Assembly (NCBI GenBank): GCA_012838545.1
Contig: DUPC01000003.1
Span: 1-35,178 of the forward strand
Direction of reading: 5' to 3'
Origin: Acholeplasmataceae bacterium
GTDB taxonomy: Bacteria > Bacillota_I > Bacilli_A > ML615J-28 > CAG-313
Length of the DNA stretch: 35,178 bases
The notes beneath the pieces were generated by a model. That model was not told the DNA's origin and ran no database searches. It saw only the letters and a list, made by a program, of their open reading frames with translations. Positions 14,379-22,114 of the stretch are shown in pieces. Position numbers and translations under genes: made by a program. Positions within the stretch are counted from its first letter, which is position 1. Every line of letters begins with the position of its first letter.

Positions 14379-15578
14379 TTAAAAGCGGTATTTCATGATA
14401 TTCATTAAAGGAAAAAAGACAACGGACATAATAATAATGATTAAACCCGCTATCAACACAATCAAAGAAGGTTCTATCAACGCCACAAGCTTATGCATAT
14501 TATCCAGAACTTGTTCATCCAAGTAAGCTGTTGTGGTGCTAAGCATAGACCCTAGTTCTCCGCTTTGTTCCCCTACTTTAACCATTTCCAAAAAATCAGA
14601 ACGGAAAAGATTGGCATCCTTTAAAGCTTGGGAAAAGCTTGTACCTTTCAAAATCTCATTAAAAGCACTATGCAATTTACTTTCAATGTAACTATTGGCC
14701 ATTAAAGGAATGACAATCGGAAAACTATCCGTTAAATTGACGCTTGCTTGCAACAAGATACTCAAAGCTCTCGATAATTTAGATGTCAAGGAGGAGATTA
14801 GAAAACGTTGATAAATCGGTATTTTCGTTTTAAATTGGTCAATTGCTTTTTTAATATTCGGTTTTTTTAGAATAAAGCGAATTCCCAAAATGAATATCAA
14901 AACAAAGAATAAAATAAACGACCAGGCGCGTTTAAAGAAGGATGTAAAATTATTAATTATTCGAATAACCACAGGAACAGGTACTTGAAGTTTGTTGAAT
15001 AATTTGGTAAATAAAGGCAAAATGAAAAAGCTAATGATCAAAACCACGACTCCGCTGAAAAGTAATAGTATTTTGGGATACTGAAACGCTTGTTTAAGCT
15101 TGCGCTCTAAGCAATCCTCATTTTCATAATAAACAGTCAATTGTTGTAAAACATGGGGCAGATTACCGCTAAATTCTCCTATTTGAATCATATGGACAAA
15201 AAAAGGCGTAAAAAAGGAATTGAATTTTCCCAAAGCAATCGAAATATCGGTACCCTTGGAAATATCGACATAAATCATGGTTAAGAGACTTTTCATTACC
15301 CGACTTTCCGAATGGTCGCGTATCGTTTGCAAAGATGTTCTGATATCTACACCCGATGCAAGCATGGCTGACCACTGACGGCTAAAATTGGCCAATTGGC
15401 GAAACGACAAGCGTTTCCGAAATTTGGACGATAATTTTAAGTTTTTTACCGCTTTGGCTTTTACCAGGAAAAACTTTTGTTCTGATAAAATTGCTCTTAG
15501 GTTATTCTCATCATTAGCTTCGATTATTCCGGTAATCTTCGTATTATCGATAGTTTTGGCTCTGTAACGCCAATTCAT
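14379..15578 (-). CDS. Pilus inner-membrane platform protein, PilC/GspF/ComGB
   Basis: A 399-residue polytopic protein with two GspF domains, the membrane platform that works with the ATPase. N-terminal YRAKTIDNTKITGIIEANDE is the usual domain start; FSRQWSAMLASGVDIRTSL and the second-half counterpart FLEMVKVGEQSGELGSML are the family repeats, with three long hydrophobic segments (about 168-190, 215-235, 365-392). Length agrees with PilC/GspF. The ATG at 15578 follows a GGGGGGAG site. It overlaps the upstream prepilin gene by 35 bases. Confidence 0.92.
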   Translation of the reverse strand: MNWRYRAKTIDNTKITGIIEANDENNLRAILSEQKFFLVKAKAVKNLKLSSKFRKRLSFRQLANFSRQWSAMLASGVDIRTSLQTIRDHSESRVMKSLLTMIYVDISKGTDISIALGKFNSFFTPFFVHMIQIGEFSGNLPHVLQQLTVYYENEDCLERKLKQAFQYPKILLLFSGVVVLIISFFILPLFTKLFNKLQVPVPVVIRIINNFTSFFKRAWSFILFFVLIFILGIRFILKKPNIKKAIDQFKTKIPIYQRFLISSLTSKLSRALSILLQASVNLTDSFPIVIPLMANSYIESKLHSAFNEILKGTSFSQALKDANLFRSDFLEMVKVGEQSGELGSMLSTTTAYLDEQVLDNMHKLVALIEPSLIVLIAGLIIIIMSVVFFPLMNIMKYRF

Positions 15579-16011
15579 TTACTCCCCCCTTTTGGTTATG
15601 TCGGATCTTTTTCATTTCTACAGGCACCTCTTCGTCGATTTTTCCCCATTTTACGATTATAGGCAAACCTTTTTCATAAGTAATTATGGCGCGATAAATA
15701 TTATCAAAGTGAGAAAATAAATAAACATCAAAGTAAATTAAACCCGCTTCTTCCGAAATCCGATATTTTAACAATTGAACTTCTTTTACTTCCACCCAAC
15801 CGTTGGTAGGGGTCAGCGGTTTATTGTGATAATAAAGATATCGCAAAACATAATTTTTATGGGCGATTGGTTCAAGTTTCTCGTTTTGCTTAATTTGTTC
15901 TTCACTTACTGAAACAGTTATTTCCGAAATAAAAACAACCGAGCTTAAGGCAATTAAAAGGATCATCAAAATTACCCCAAGCATTGTATAACCTTGACAA
16001 TTCTTAACCAT
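15544..16011 (-). CDS. Minor pseudopilin-like protein lacking Glu5
   Basis: About 155 residues. The N-terminus MVKNCQG^YTMLGVILMILL has a prepilin-like leader and hydrophobic helix, but mature position 5 is Gly instead of the conserved Glu. The start at 16011 is preferred over an in-frame ATG at 16053 because GGAGG lies six bases upstream and the gene then overlaps the previous one by only 8 bases. Absence of Glu5 is known in tip subunits such as GspK. ComGG of Bacillus occupies a comparable role, but I see no specific similarity. The C-terminal domain is basic and not recognised. Confidence 0.7.
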   Translation of the reverse strand: MVKNCQGYTMLGVILMILLIALSSVVFISEITVSVSEEQIKQNEKLEPIAHKNYVLRYLYYHNKPLTPTNGWVEVKEVQLLKYRISEEAGLIYFDVYLFSHFDNIYRAIITYEKGLPIIVKWGKIDEEVPVEMKKIRHNQKGGVNELALQSQNYR

Positions 16012-16498
16012 CGGGTTCCTCCAAATTAACTGCCACGGCAGGGAAAATATCAAAGTCGTTCAAATAAGGTAATTGTCCATAGGTTGTGCTTTGTGCGCGA
16101 ATGTATAAAATATAAATCCTTTGGTTGTTTCTAATGTCGGGTTGATAAATAAGTTCAAAATAAAAGTTGGCGCCATCCGGTGATTTCTTTGGTCTTAAAT
16201 ATTCATCATAATAAAGATAATAATAATTAATTCCTTTTTTTGTATTGCAAACAGGATTTGGATGAAGATAGTTTTTTATATTTTCCCCATCACAAAAAAA
16301 CGCCCAATTGCCAATGTGTGTTTCATTGATTAATACAACTGTATCAAAAATGAAATCCATTTTGGCTTTATGCGATTTTACTTGATAATATGATAGTAAC
16401 ATGGTTCCGATCATTCCCAATAGCGCTGATGCAAGCACTAGCGACATCAATGATTCCAAAAGGGTGAAACCCTTATTTCCAATCTGCCCTTTTTTCAC
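16004..16498 (-). CDS. Prepilin-like minor pseudopilin
   Basis: 164 residues with leader KKGQIGNKG^FTLLESLMSL, carrying Glu5 and a hydrophobic helix to about residue 30. The start is GTG at 16498, 26 bases inside the preceding gene; the ribosome site is weak (GGAAG about 12-16 bases upstream). The soluble part has two Cys (CDG, VCN) and many Tyr; no family recognised. It lies between the PilM-like gene and the Glu5-less pseudopilin. Confidence 0.75.
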   Translation of the reverse strand: MKKGQIGNKGFTLLESLMSLVLASALLGMIGTMLLSYYQVKSHKAKMDFIFDTVVLINETHIGNWAFFCDGENIKNYLHPNPVCNTKKGINYYYLYYDEYLRPKKSPDGANFYFELIYQPDIRNNQRIYILYIRAQSTTYGQLPYLNDFDIFPAVAVNLEEPDG

Positions 16499-17348
16499 CT
16501 TTAATCACCGCTTCCAATTCCCTAATCAAACTCCGAAAACAAGCCAAATTGGGTTTTTTTAAAAACCAGCTTTCATGAATTTCTATTATCTTACTTCCAA
16601 ATAGACTTTTTGCCACATCCAGGAACTGTTTTTCCCATTCTTTTGGCATTGTTTGGTCAAAATATAGCATGATATGATCGAAAGCAAATTGGTTCAAAAG
16701 TCCATGGTTAATACGCATTAAAGCCAATTTTGCCTTTTCAAGAGTTAATTTCCCATCAATTAGGGTTTGAAAAAAGCCAGTCAGATGTTTTTGGTTAAAA
16801 ACTTGGACCTGGATATTTCGGGAACGAGGTATAATCACCAAACTATTTCCCTTTTCAATTCTCCTTATTTGCCAGGGATTTATCATAACCTCGCCCCCCT
16901 GATGGGGCAAGTCTAAATCTTCCAAAACCTTTTTCAAAAAACTAGCTAAAGAATTAAAGAATTTAATGTTAACGAAGGAAGTAATAAAATATACTCTTTC
17001 TTTTTTTTTAATTTTTTCGTGGTGAAAACAAAAGTCCTCTTGATAATTGGGAAAGAGTTTTTCGAGTTCCAATTCCAAGTGAGCATATTGTTGTTTAAGC
17101 GGTAAGTCGGGAATCATTGTCATTTCTTGAAACCAATGAACCATATCGCACACGACGGTCAATTTGCTTTTCCCGCTTCCGTTTTCTTTTATTCGCCGTT
17201 GGGCAACCAAGAAATCATCAACAACAAATTGATCAATTAATCGAGTTTTCTTTACCCCTTTTTCCAATATCGATATTTCTAAACCAAAAGGCCTTTTGTT
17301 ACTTTCTTGGTGTTGGTTTTCGATTATCCAAAGCACCAATTGCTTCAT
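16473..17348 (-). CDS. PilM/GspL-like pilus assembly protein (tentative)
   Basis: A 291-residue protein without signal peptide or membrane helix, inside the pilus operon. The stretch MIPDLPLKQQYAHLELELEK then LFP (near 98-120) resembles the part of PilM that reads x-x-P-x-x-P-x-x-E-x-x-x-A-I-x-x-E-x-x-x-x-I-P, and SLVIIPRSRNIQVQVF followed by IDG resembles the later ATPase strands of actin-like PilM/GspL, though the nucleotide-binding residues are not evident. PilM links the ATPase ring to minor pilins in type IV pili. The identification is by pattern only; it may be an unrelated operon-specific protein. The gene overlaps the upstream prepilin as ATGA. Confidence 0.45.
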   Translation of the reverse strand: MKQLVLWIIENQHQESNKRPFGLEISILEKGVKKTRLIDQFVVDDFLVAQRRIKENGSGKSKLTVVCDMVHWFQEMTMIPDLPLKQQYAHLELELEKLFPNYQEDFCFHHEKIKKKERVYFITSFVNIKFFNSLASFLKKVLEDLDLPHQGGEVMINPWQIRRIEKGNSLVIIPRSRNIQVQVFNQKHLTGFFQTLIDGKLTLEKAKLALMRINHGLLNQFAFDHIMLYFDQTMPKEWEKQFLDVAKSLFGSKIIEIHESWFLKKPNLACFRSLIRELEAVIKGEKRADWK

Positions 17349-17842
17349 AAAATGCCCCCAACCACATAAAAAGCCTTCCTTTTGAGCGAATTATTAGCTC
17401 TTTGAAAAGAAAAGATTATCAGGTGGGAATTAACCCTTTCTGCTTCAATAAACTCGATATGGGAAATTTGATAGGTAAACTTGGTGCTTTCATTTTCCGG
17501 TTGTCCGATTATAACCACCATTTTTCCCTCTCCAAAGAAGAAAACTAATTGATGATTGTGAAAAATCGAAAGCGCTTCTTCCGACTCTTCAAAATAAACT
17601 TTGTTTCCTTCCTCATTCACCCAGGTAAATAAGCGGTCAATTGCTTTTTCCACCATCTCTAGTTCTATTTGAGCCTGATAATCACTGGCAATGGCTTGTT
17701 CTTGATAGAATACATTAATTCCCAGTTGAAGAAACACCACAAATACCGCAATCGTAACACTAAAACTAACCATCAGCTCTAACATCGTAAATCCTGCTTG
17801 GTTGTTAAATATTGCAAATCTATGTACCAATCCAATCACCAA
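17345..17842 (-). CDS. Prepilin-like minor pseudopilin, first gene of the pilus operon
   Basis: Up to 165 residues, with NNQAG^FTMLELMVSFSVTIAVF giving the prepilin-peptidase site, Glu5 and helix. The start is uncertain: TTG 17842, GTG 17839 and TTG 17830 are all in frame, no ATG precedes the cleavage site, and no good ribosome site is present. An extended -10 at 17847-17855 would place transcription at about 17840, so the first two starts would be leaderless. Similar in layout to ComGF (membrane helix plus soluble beta-rich tail), but not assignable. Confidence 0.7.
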   Translation of the reverse strand: MVIGLVHRFAIFNNQAGFTMLELMVSFSVTIAVFVVFLQLGINVFYQEQAIASDYQAQIELEMVEKAIDRLFTWVNEEGNKVYFEESEEALSIFHNHQLVFFFGEGKMVVIIGQPENESTKFTYQISHIEFIEAERVNSHLIIFSFQRANNSLKRKAFYVVGGIL

Positions 17843-17846
17843 AAAT

Positions 17847-17855
17847 AGTATAGCA
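17847..17855 (-). promoter_or_regulatory. Possible extended -10 promoter of the pilus operon
   Basis: Minus strand TGCTATACT, a TGn plus -10 hexamer with one mismatch to consensus. No convincing -35 box lies 16-18 bases upstream, which would fit a weak or activator-dependent promoter. It is the only -10-like element in the 150 bases before the first pilus gene. Confidence 0.4.
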
Positions 17856-17976
17856 TCCGTTATTTGGCTTTGCTGAAGACGTGCTAAGTATTCGCCTTCT
17901 TAAAATTATTTCGCAATTTTCCGCAGTTTTACTTAACAAAACGAAAAAAATTAACCCTTTTAGGGAGGGTAGTAAT

Positions 17977-17999
17977 AAAAAAAAACCGCAAAAGCGGTT
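17977..17999 (-). terminator. Terminator of the membrane LuxR-type regulator gene
   Basis: Minus-strand AACCGC-TTTT-GCGGTT hairpin followed by a T run. It begins two bases after the stop at 18001-18003, separating this gene from the pilus operon downstream. Confidence 0.88.
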
Positions 18000-18000
18000 C

Positions 18001-19464
18001 TTAGAGTTTTTGACCATAACGTAAGATCAATTCGATTTTGGAATTAACATCCAGTTTTTTATAGATATTCTTATAATGGAAGTTAACTGTATCATATTTC
18101 ATCTTTAATTCCCCCGCAATCTGCCTTAAAGTTAATCCCATTAACAATAACTCAAAGACTTTTGTTTCTTTTGGCGTCAACACGTTGTAGGGATTAACAT
18201 AAATTGATTCGGGTTCAGCCGGTTTAACCGGTTCAATTTTGGCCGCTGGACGTCTCCGCCATTGGAAAAAGGCGTAAATGATAAAGGATACAACCCCTAG
18301 CGACATGAACAAAGCTACAAATTGCATTACGGTAAATAGGTTTTCAACATTGAGCTTTCGAACGTGAAGCACAACCACCCGCGATATCAGTAAGAAAATT
18401 CCCAGGATAATTGCAACCACTTTCAAGGCTCGATCATGGGTTTTGTCTTCAAACAATTTTCCAACCATCATGATAGAAGTAAACGCCCCAACAATATTGG
18501 CAAACCCAATTGCTATATACATTAAGTAATATAAAAAGGAAATATTTTCATAAAGCAAAGCTGAAATTCCCAACTGATAGGAGATGGTCGTAAAGAAGGT
18601 CCAAATTATCCAGGCAAAGAAAATGGCATGACGATTAAAGAAATGCAAAAAAACTACAACAACCAAACCGAGAAAAACCCCAATATAAAAGTAAACATTT
18701 TGCCAAAATGGTTTAACCAGATCGGTTGGAACTTTGATACCGGTGAAAATAGCGGTAAATATAATATAGATAGCCACCATTACCACCAGGGCCATTAACG
18801 GAACCAAGGTTAATTTTTCTTCGCGTACCTCCAGCTCGGTAACATCATAAGGGTCAACCAAAAAGAGCGTAAGATATAAGGCACACATGATTAACAGCGG
18901 CAAAACAAACGAACCTAAATATGGGTTGATTAACGAAAGAGCACGATCAAACATAAAGTAAATCACGAACGCACTCACCATAAAAATCGACGAGACTAAT
19001 CGTTCGGTCGAATTTAGGGAATAAATAAACAATAACAAAGTGGCACTGGCGATAATCCCAACCCCCGCCGCAATAATTATCGTCGACATCAATCCTAAAA
19101 AAATCAATTTTCCCCGGATGATGAAGGAGAAGATAAAAAAGATTATTACCACAGGAATCGAAATATACAAGGATTTATTTACACTTCGCGGCTTAAATAC
19201 CAATACCCCTAAACAACCTACCGAAACCATAACCGAAAAGAATATTGATTTGGTATGGCTTTCCACCAATAAAGTGAAGGAGTCATGGTTGAAATCGAAG
19301 TAACCCAAATACATTACACTCACGAGTGACAAGATTAACATCATGACAAAGAAACTCGTAAAAGATAATTTCTTGATGTTGCTTTTACGCTCTTCCATCC
19401 TTTGTTCGGTAAAAGTTACTATCGTTTTTGCAAATGATTCCCTTGTTATATCTGAAACAGACAT
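18001..19464 (-). CDS. Twelve-TM membrane protein with C-terminal LuxR-type DNA-binding domain
   Basis: 487 residues. After a 30-residue cytosolic N-terminus there are about twelve hydrophobic segments (first near 32-52, last near 388-412), then a Pro/Ala-rich linker and a LuxR/GerE helix-turn-helix at about 426-487: LTPKETKVFELLLMGLTLRQ, then IAGELKMKYDTVNFHYKNIY and KKLDVNSKIELI, the standard L-T-x-x-E...I-A...V-x-x-H-x-x-x-I-x-x-K-L pattern. It is probably a one-component membrane-bound regulator in which the membrane part senses a ligand and the DNA-binding domain stays tethered. Proteins with this 12-TM plus LuxR layout occur in gut Actinomycetota such as Eggerthella; they are little studied. 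The gene follows the DedA gene by 29 bases, with GGGGG six bases before its ATG. Confidence 0.85.
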   Translation of the reverse strand: MSVSDITRESFAKTIVTFTEQRMEERKSNIKKLSFTSFFVMMLILSLVSVMYLGYFDFNHDSFTLLVESHTKSIFFSVMVSVGCLGVLVFKPRSVNKSLYISIPVVIIFFIFSFIIRGKLIFLGLMSTIIIAAGVGIIASATLLLFIYSLNSTERLVSSIFMVSAFVIYFMFDRALSLINPYLGSFVLPLLIMCALYLTLFLVDPYDVTELEVREEKLTLVPLMALVVMVAIYIIFTAIFTGIKVPTDLVKPFWQNVYFYIGVFLGLVVVVFLHFFNRHAIFFAWIIWTFFTTISYQLGISALLYENISFLYYLMYIAIGFANIVGAFTSIMMVGKLFEDKTHDRALKVVAIILGIFLLISRVVVLHVRKLNVENLFTVMQFVALFMSLGVVSFIIYAFFQWRRRPAAKIEPVKPAEPESIYVNPYNVLTPKETKVFELLLMGLTLRQIAGELKMKYDTVNFHYKNIYKKLDVNSKIELILRYGQKL

Positions 19465-19493
19465 TTTAATCCCCCTTTTTTAACTTAAATCCA

Positions 19494-20198
19494 TCAATCT
19501 TGTTGCAATTTTTTTTGCTTTTTAGCCATGACGATACGAAAGATTATCAAAGCGGTAATCCCAACAATCGCAATGCCTAAAAAAACAGAAGTAAGGACTA
19601 TATTGCCACTCAAGATTGAACCGGTTATCGAAGTTGCAAGAATAATGGAAGGAAGCGTTCCAAATGTGGTAACAAGCAAATAAGAAACGAACCGAAGTTT
19701 TGATCTTGAGGCAATATAAGCAGTTAAACCATAAGGAACTATTGGAATAAAATATAAAAACAAAATATCAATTATGCGATTGGATTGACTCTTTCGCAAC
19801 AACACCTTTTCTTCCCATTTGGAATAAAAAGGAATACATTTTATCACCTCATCACCCAATTTTTTAAACATTAAGTAAATGATTATATTGGCAACAAAAA
19901 CACCGATTAAGCAAATAATGGGACCATAAAGCATGCCATAGGTAATCCCTGCTACCATTTGGACCGGTTCAGCAGGAAGGATGGCTAAAATAACCGTAGT
20001 GGCTTGAAGAACCACAAGGATAATTGCACGATAAATACCGATATTATTCATGTATTCTTCTATTGCCTGATCTAAATGTTTGGGATCATGAATTAGACTA
20101 TAAAAAACCGGTCGCAATTCATAAATCGTAACCCCTAAAATAATCAATAAGGTTAAAAATGCTATGACAAAAAGCAAGATGCTTGTTTTTTTACTCAT
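19494..20198 (-). CDS. TVP38/TMEM64-type DedA superfamily (VTT domain) membrane protein
   Basis: A 234-residue polytopic membrane protein. Core of the VTT/SNARE-associated domain: AEPVQMVAGITYGMLYGPII then VANIIIYLMFKKLGD, corresponding to the family re-entrant G-x-x-x-G...N-x-x-x-Y-x-x-x-x-x-G motif, plus the later FIPIVPYGLTAYIASRSKL, matching the P-x-x-P...Y-x-x-G-x-S-x-x block. Relatives (DedA/UptA) move undecaprenyl phosphate or phospholipids between leaflets; TVP38-type members are less well defined. A basic C-terminus (AKKQKKLQQD) is cytosolic. No clear ribosome site precedes the ATG; a long hairpin (20211-20248) sits just upstream instead. Confidence 0.87.
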   Translation of the reverse strand: MSKKTSILLFVIAFLTLLIILGVTIYELRPVFYSLIHDPKHLDQAIEEYMNNIGIYRAIILVVLQATTVILAILPAEPVQMVAGITYGMLYGPIICLIGVFVANIIIYLMFKKLGDEVIKCIPFYSKWEEKVLLRKSQSNRIIDILFLYFIPIVPYGLTAYIASRSKLRFVSYLLVTTFGTLPSIILATSITGSILSGNIVLTSVFLGIAIVGITALIIFRIVMAKKQKKLQQD

Positions 20199-20210
20199 AT
20201 ATTGTCGCTT

Positions 20211-20248
20211 TTATTAACAAGGTTTAGTTAAAAAGCCCTTATTAATAA
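20211..20248 (-). promoter_or_regulatory. Long hairpin immediately upstream of the DedA-family gene
   Basis: Minus-strand arms TTATTAATAAGG and CCTTGTTAATAA pair over 12 positions with one mismatch, enclosing a 14-base loop. The 3' arm ends 12 bases before the ATG, in the region where a ribosome site would be expected. It lacks a terminal T run after the stem, so it is not a normal terminator. Function unknown; it could affect translation or RNA stability. Confidence 0.4.
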
Positions 20249-20473
20249 TATTCCTTTCTATTGTTGTTGCATATGATGTTTGCAATAATTTATTCGCTAC
20301 TTTGGCTATTATGCTTGCAGATTGGGAAATTCTCTGTTTATGTATAGAGATTTCTTACCTTATTATCAATATTCTACCACATTTGACAAAAAAAGAGAAG
20401 CAAAAACATAATTTAATAATTACCATTTTTTTTAGTTAAGGATTAAATTAAACTGTGTTCGGGAAAAAATGAT
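20249..20473. other. AT-rich intergenic region with promoter for the DedA/LuxR operon
   Basis: About 225 bases without a gene. A minus-strand promoter TTGTCA (20389-20384), 16 bases, GATAAT (20367-20362) is the best candidate for transcribing the DedA and LuxR-type genes and would leave a leader of about 155 bases. That leader contains a partial palindrome around 20336-20350 (CTCT...AGAG) and ends in the hairpin at 20211-20248. I do not recognise a known riboswitch in it. Confidence 0.5.
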
Positions 20474-20495
20474 AAAAAAAACACCTTCCGGTGTT
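20474..20495 (-). terminator. Terminator of the thioredoxin-fold gene
   Basis: Minus-strand AACACC-GGAA-GGTGTT stem with a run of seven T residues, starting two bases after the stop at 20497-20499. Confidence 0.88.
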
Positions 20496-20496
20496 C

Positions 20497-20790
20497 TTAA
20501 AAAATTTCTTTTTTGAGGCAATTTTGAATCTGGGTAATGATGGAATTTGCGGGTTGAAAGCCTGCCATTTGTAACAAAGGTTTATTCTCACAATATAAAA
20601 CCGTAACCGGAAGTTCAATAAAGCCCCACTTTTGATAAGCCTCTGTTTCATTAATAATTTTGATTTTGCTGATTTTCAAAGTTTTGGAAAGTTTTCGTTT
20701 TACTTGGTGCACCACTTGAAAAACTAATGAAGATAAAAAATTATCCGACATTCCATATGCGATTAAGACCAAATCATTTTGGGTTTTCAA
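20497..20790 (-). CDS. Thioredoxin-fold protein lacking the CxxC active site
   Basis: 97 residues. The C-terminal half ELPVTVLYCENKPLLQMAGF then QPANSIITQI has the thioredoxin pattern (cis-Pro in x-x-P-T/V-x-x-x-x, then G-K/P-x-x-x-x-x-G-F). At the place of the redox motif WCxxC the protein has YGMSDNFLSS, with no Cys, so it is unlikely to be a disulfide oxidoreductase; the single Cys before ENK and one near the C-terminus are not in a redox pair. The start is TTG at 20790, supported by AGGTGA six bases upstream. A single-gene unit, divergent from tmcAL. Role unknown. Confidence 0.7.
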   Translation of the reverse strand: MKTQNDLVLIAYGMSDNFLSSLVFQVVHQVKRKLSKTLKISKIKIINETEAYQKWGFIELPVTVLYCENKPLLQMAGFQPANSIITQIQNCLKKEIF

Positions 20791-20884
20791 CTCTTTTCAC
20801 CTCACTATATCAGCATACCAAAACAATTAAGCTTTTATTGTCAAAAGGTGAAAAAGTAAATTGACAGCGTTAAAAGTTAAATTT

Positions 20885-20893
20885 TGGTATAAT
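20885..20893 (+). promoter_or_regulatory. Extended -10 promoter of tmcAL
   Basis: TGG followed by TATAAT (20888-20893) forms an extended -10. A perfect TTGACA sits at 20861-20866, but the 21-base spacing is too long for normal use, so the extended -10 probably dominates. A second overlapping TATAAT occurs at 20893-20898. Confidence 0.6.
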
Positions 20894-20949
20894 ATAATTT
20901 GAAAGCGATAAGGATAATTTTGGTCTTTCTTCAGCCAAAGGAGCAATGT

Positions 20950-22113
20950 ATGGAACCGGTAGTTTTAGGAATTGTCGTCGAATTTAACCCTTACCACTTG
21001 GGACATCAATATTTTATCTCACAAGCCAAAGCTTTAATCAACCCCAATGTGATGATCGCCATTACTTCGACATCCTTTTCGATGCGTGGCGAAATTGCAA
21101 TTGTTGATAAGTTTACCAAAACTGAGCAAATGTTGGCAGAAGGCATTGATATTGTTTTGGAACTTCCCTGCGCAAAAAGTGTTCAAAGTGCCGATTTTTT
21201 TGCCTATCATGCCATCAAAACCTTATCCCAAATGCAAATCACCGATTTGGCTTTCGGGGTGGAGAATGAAGACATCGCGTTACTTTATCAACTGTTAACA
21301 ATTATCCAAACTCCCGACTTTCAAAAACATTTACAAATTGCTTTAAAAACCTATACCAGTTATAAAAGAGCTTATACCCAAGCTTTTGAAAAAAGCGGAA
21401 CCTCTTCCGAATTAATCGCTTTATTCAACCAACCTAATGTCACATTGGCTCTCCAATATCTAAAAGCAATTCAGGATTTAAAACTAGATGTCAAGATTCA
21501 TCCCCTAAAACGAATGGGAAGCCATTATCACGACACCGCAATAACCCATCGCTTTGCCAGCGCGGGGGCGATACGGAGGGCTTTAAGAAGCGGGAAGGAC
21601 ATTTCCGAATACGTTCCCGAGTCGACGTTAAAACTTTCTTTTGTTGATCAAGCATTGGCAGAAGAAAGATTGTTTTCGCTTTTGCAATATGCAATGTTGG
21701 TCAAAAACCCAAATTATGGCGAATTTTTTGGTCTATCAGAAGGCATCGAAAATTATTTAAGGCAACATTTAAGAAACGCTACTTCTTATTCCGACTTCTT
21801 GGAACGAATTAAAAATAAGCGTTACAGTATCTCCAAATGCCAACGGATTTTCTTTTATCTGCTTTGGGAACTTCCCAAAAAGTTTGATCAATTCCACCCT
21901 TATTTACGTATCTTGGGGTTTACTGTTAGAGGGGAAAAATACCTTAACACTTTACCGAAGGAAACCAAAGGCGAAATTTTAACTTCTTTAAAACATTCAA
22001 AAAACCCTATTGGCTTAATTGAACTGAAAGCCACCCAATTATACGAAATACTGACTCAAAAACAGGGATTAACTCAAAAAGAGTTTTTGATTCCCTTGAA
22101 AAGAAAGGATTAA
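20950..22113 (+). CDS. tmcAL: tRNA(Met) cytidine acetate ligase TmcAL (YlbM family)
   Basis: A 387-residue nucleotidyltransferase-fold enzyme that activates acetate with ATP and acetylates C34 of elongator tRNA-Met. The N-terminus LGIVVEFNPYHLGHQYFISQ has the HxGH-type nucleotide-binding motif; STSFSMRGEIAIVDKFTKTE and DIVLELPCAKSVQSADFFA follow as in the family, and ATRFASAGAIRRAL-type residues (HRFASAGAIRRAL) lie near 195. The upstream in-frame TTG (20899) overlaps the promoter, whereas the ATG at 20950 has AAAGGAG six bases upstream. Two proteins, this and the ATPase, form an operon with a one-base gap. Confidence 0.92.
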   Translation: MEPVVLGIVVEFNPYHLGHQYFISQAKALINPNVMIAITSTSFSMRGEIAIVDKFTKTEQMLAEGIDIVLELPCAKSVQSADFFAYHAIKTLSQMQITDLAFGVENEDIALLYQLLTIIQTPDFQKHLQIALKTYTSYKRAYTQAFEKSGTSSELIALFNQPNVTLALQYLKAIQDLKLDVKIHPLKRMGSHYHDTAITHRFASAGAIRRALRSGKDISEYVPESTLKLSFVDQALAEERLFSLLQYAMLVKNPNYGEFFGLSEGIENYLRQHLRNATSYSDFLERIKNKRYSISKCQRIFFYLLWELPKKFDQFHPYLRILGFTVRGEKYLNTLPKETKGEILTSLKHSKNPIGLIELKATQLYEILTQKQGLTQKEFLIPLKRKD

Positions 22114-22114
22114 T

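Noticed and set aside
10437-20198. A defence island or prophage
   Set aside because: No restriction, toxin-antitoxin, integrase, capsid or CRISPR-associated proteins are recognisable; the genes are pilus assembly, regulation and lipid-related.
20861-20866. Perfect TTGACA before tmcAL as the -35 box
   Set aside because: The 21-base gap to TATAAT is outside the usual 16-18 range; the extended -10 explains the promoter better.
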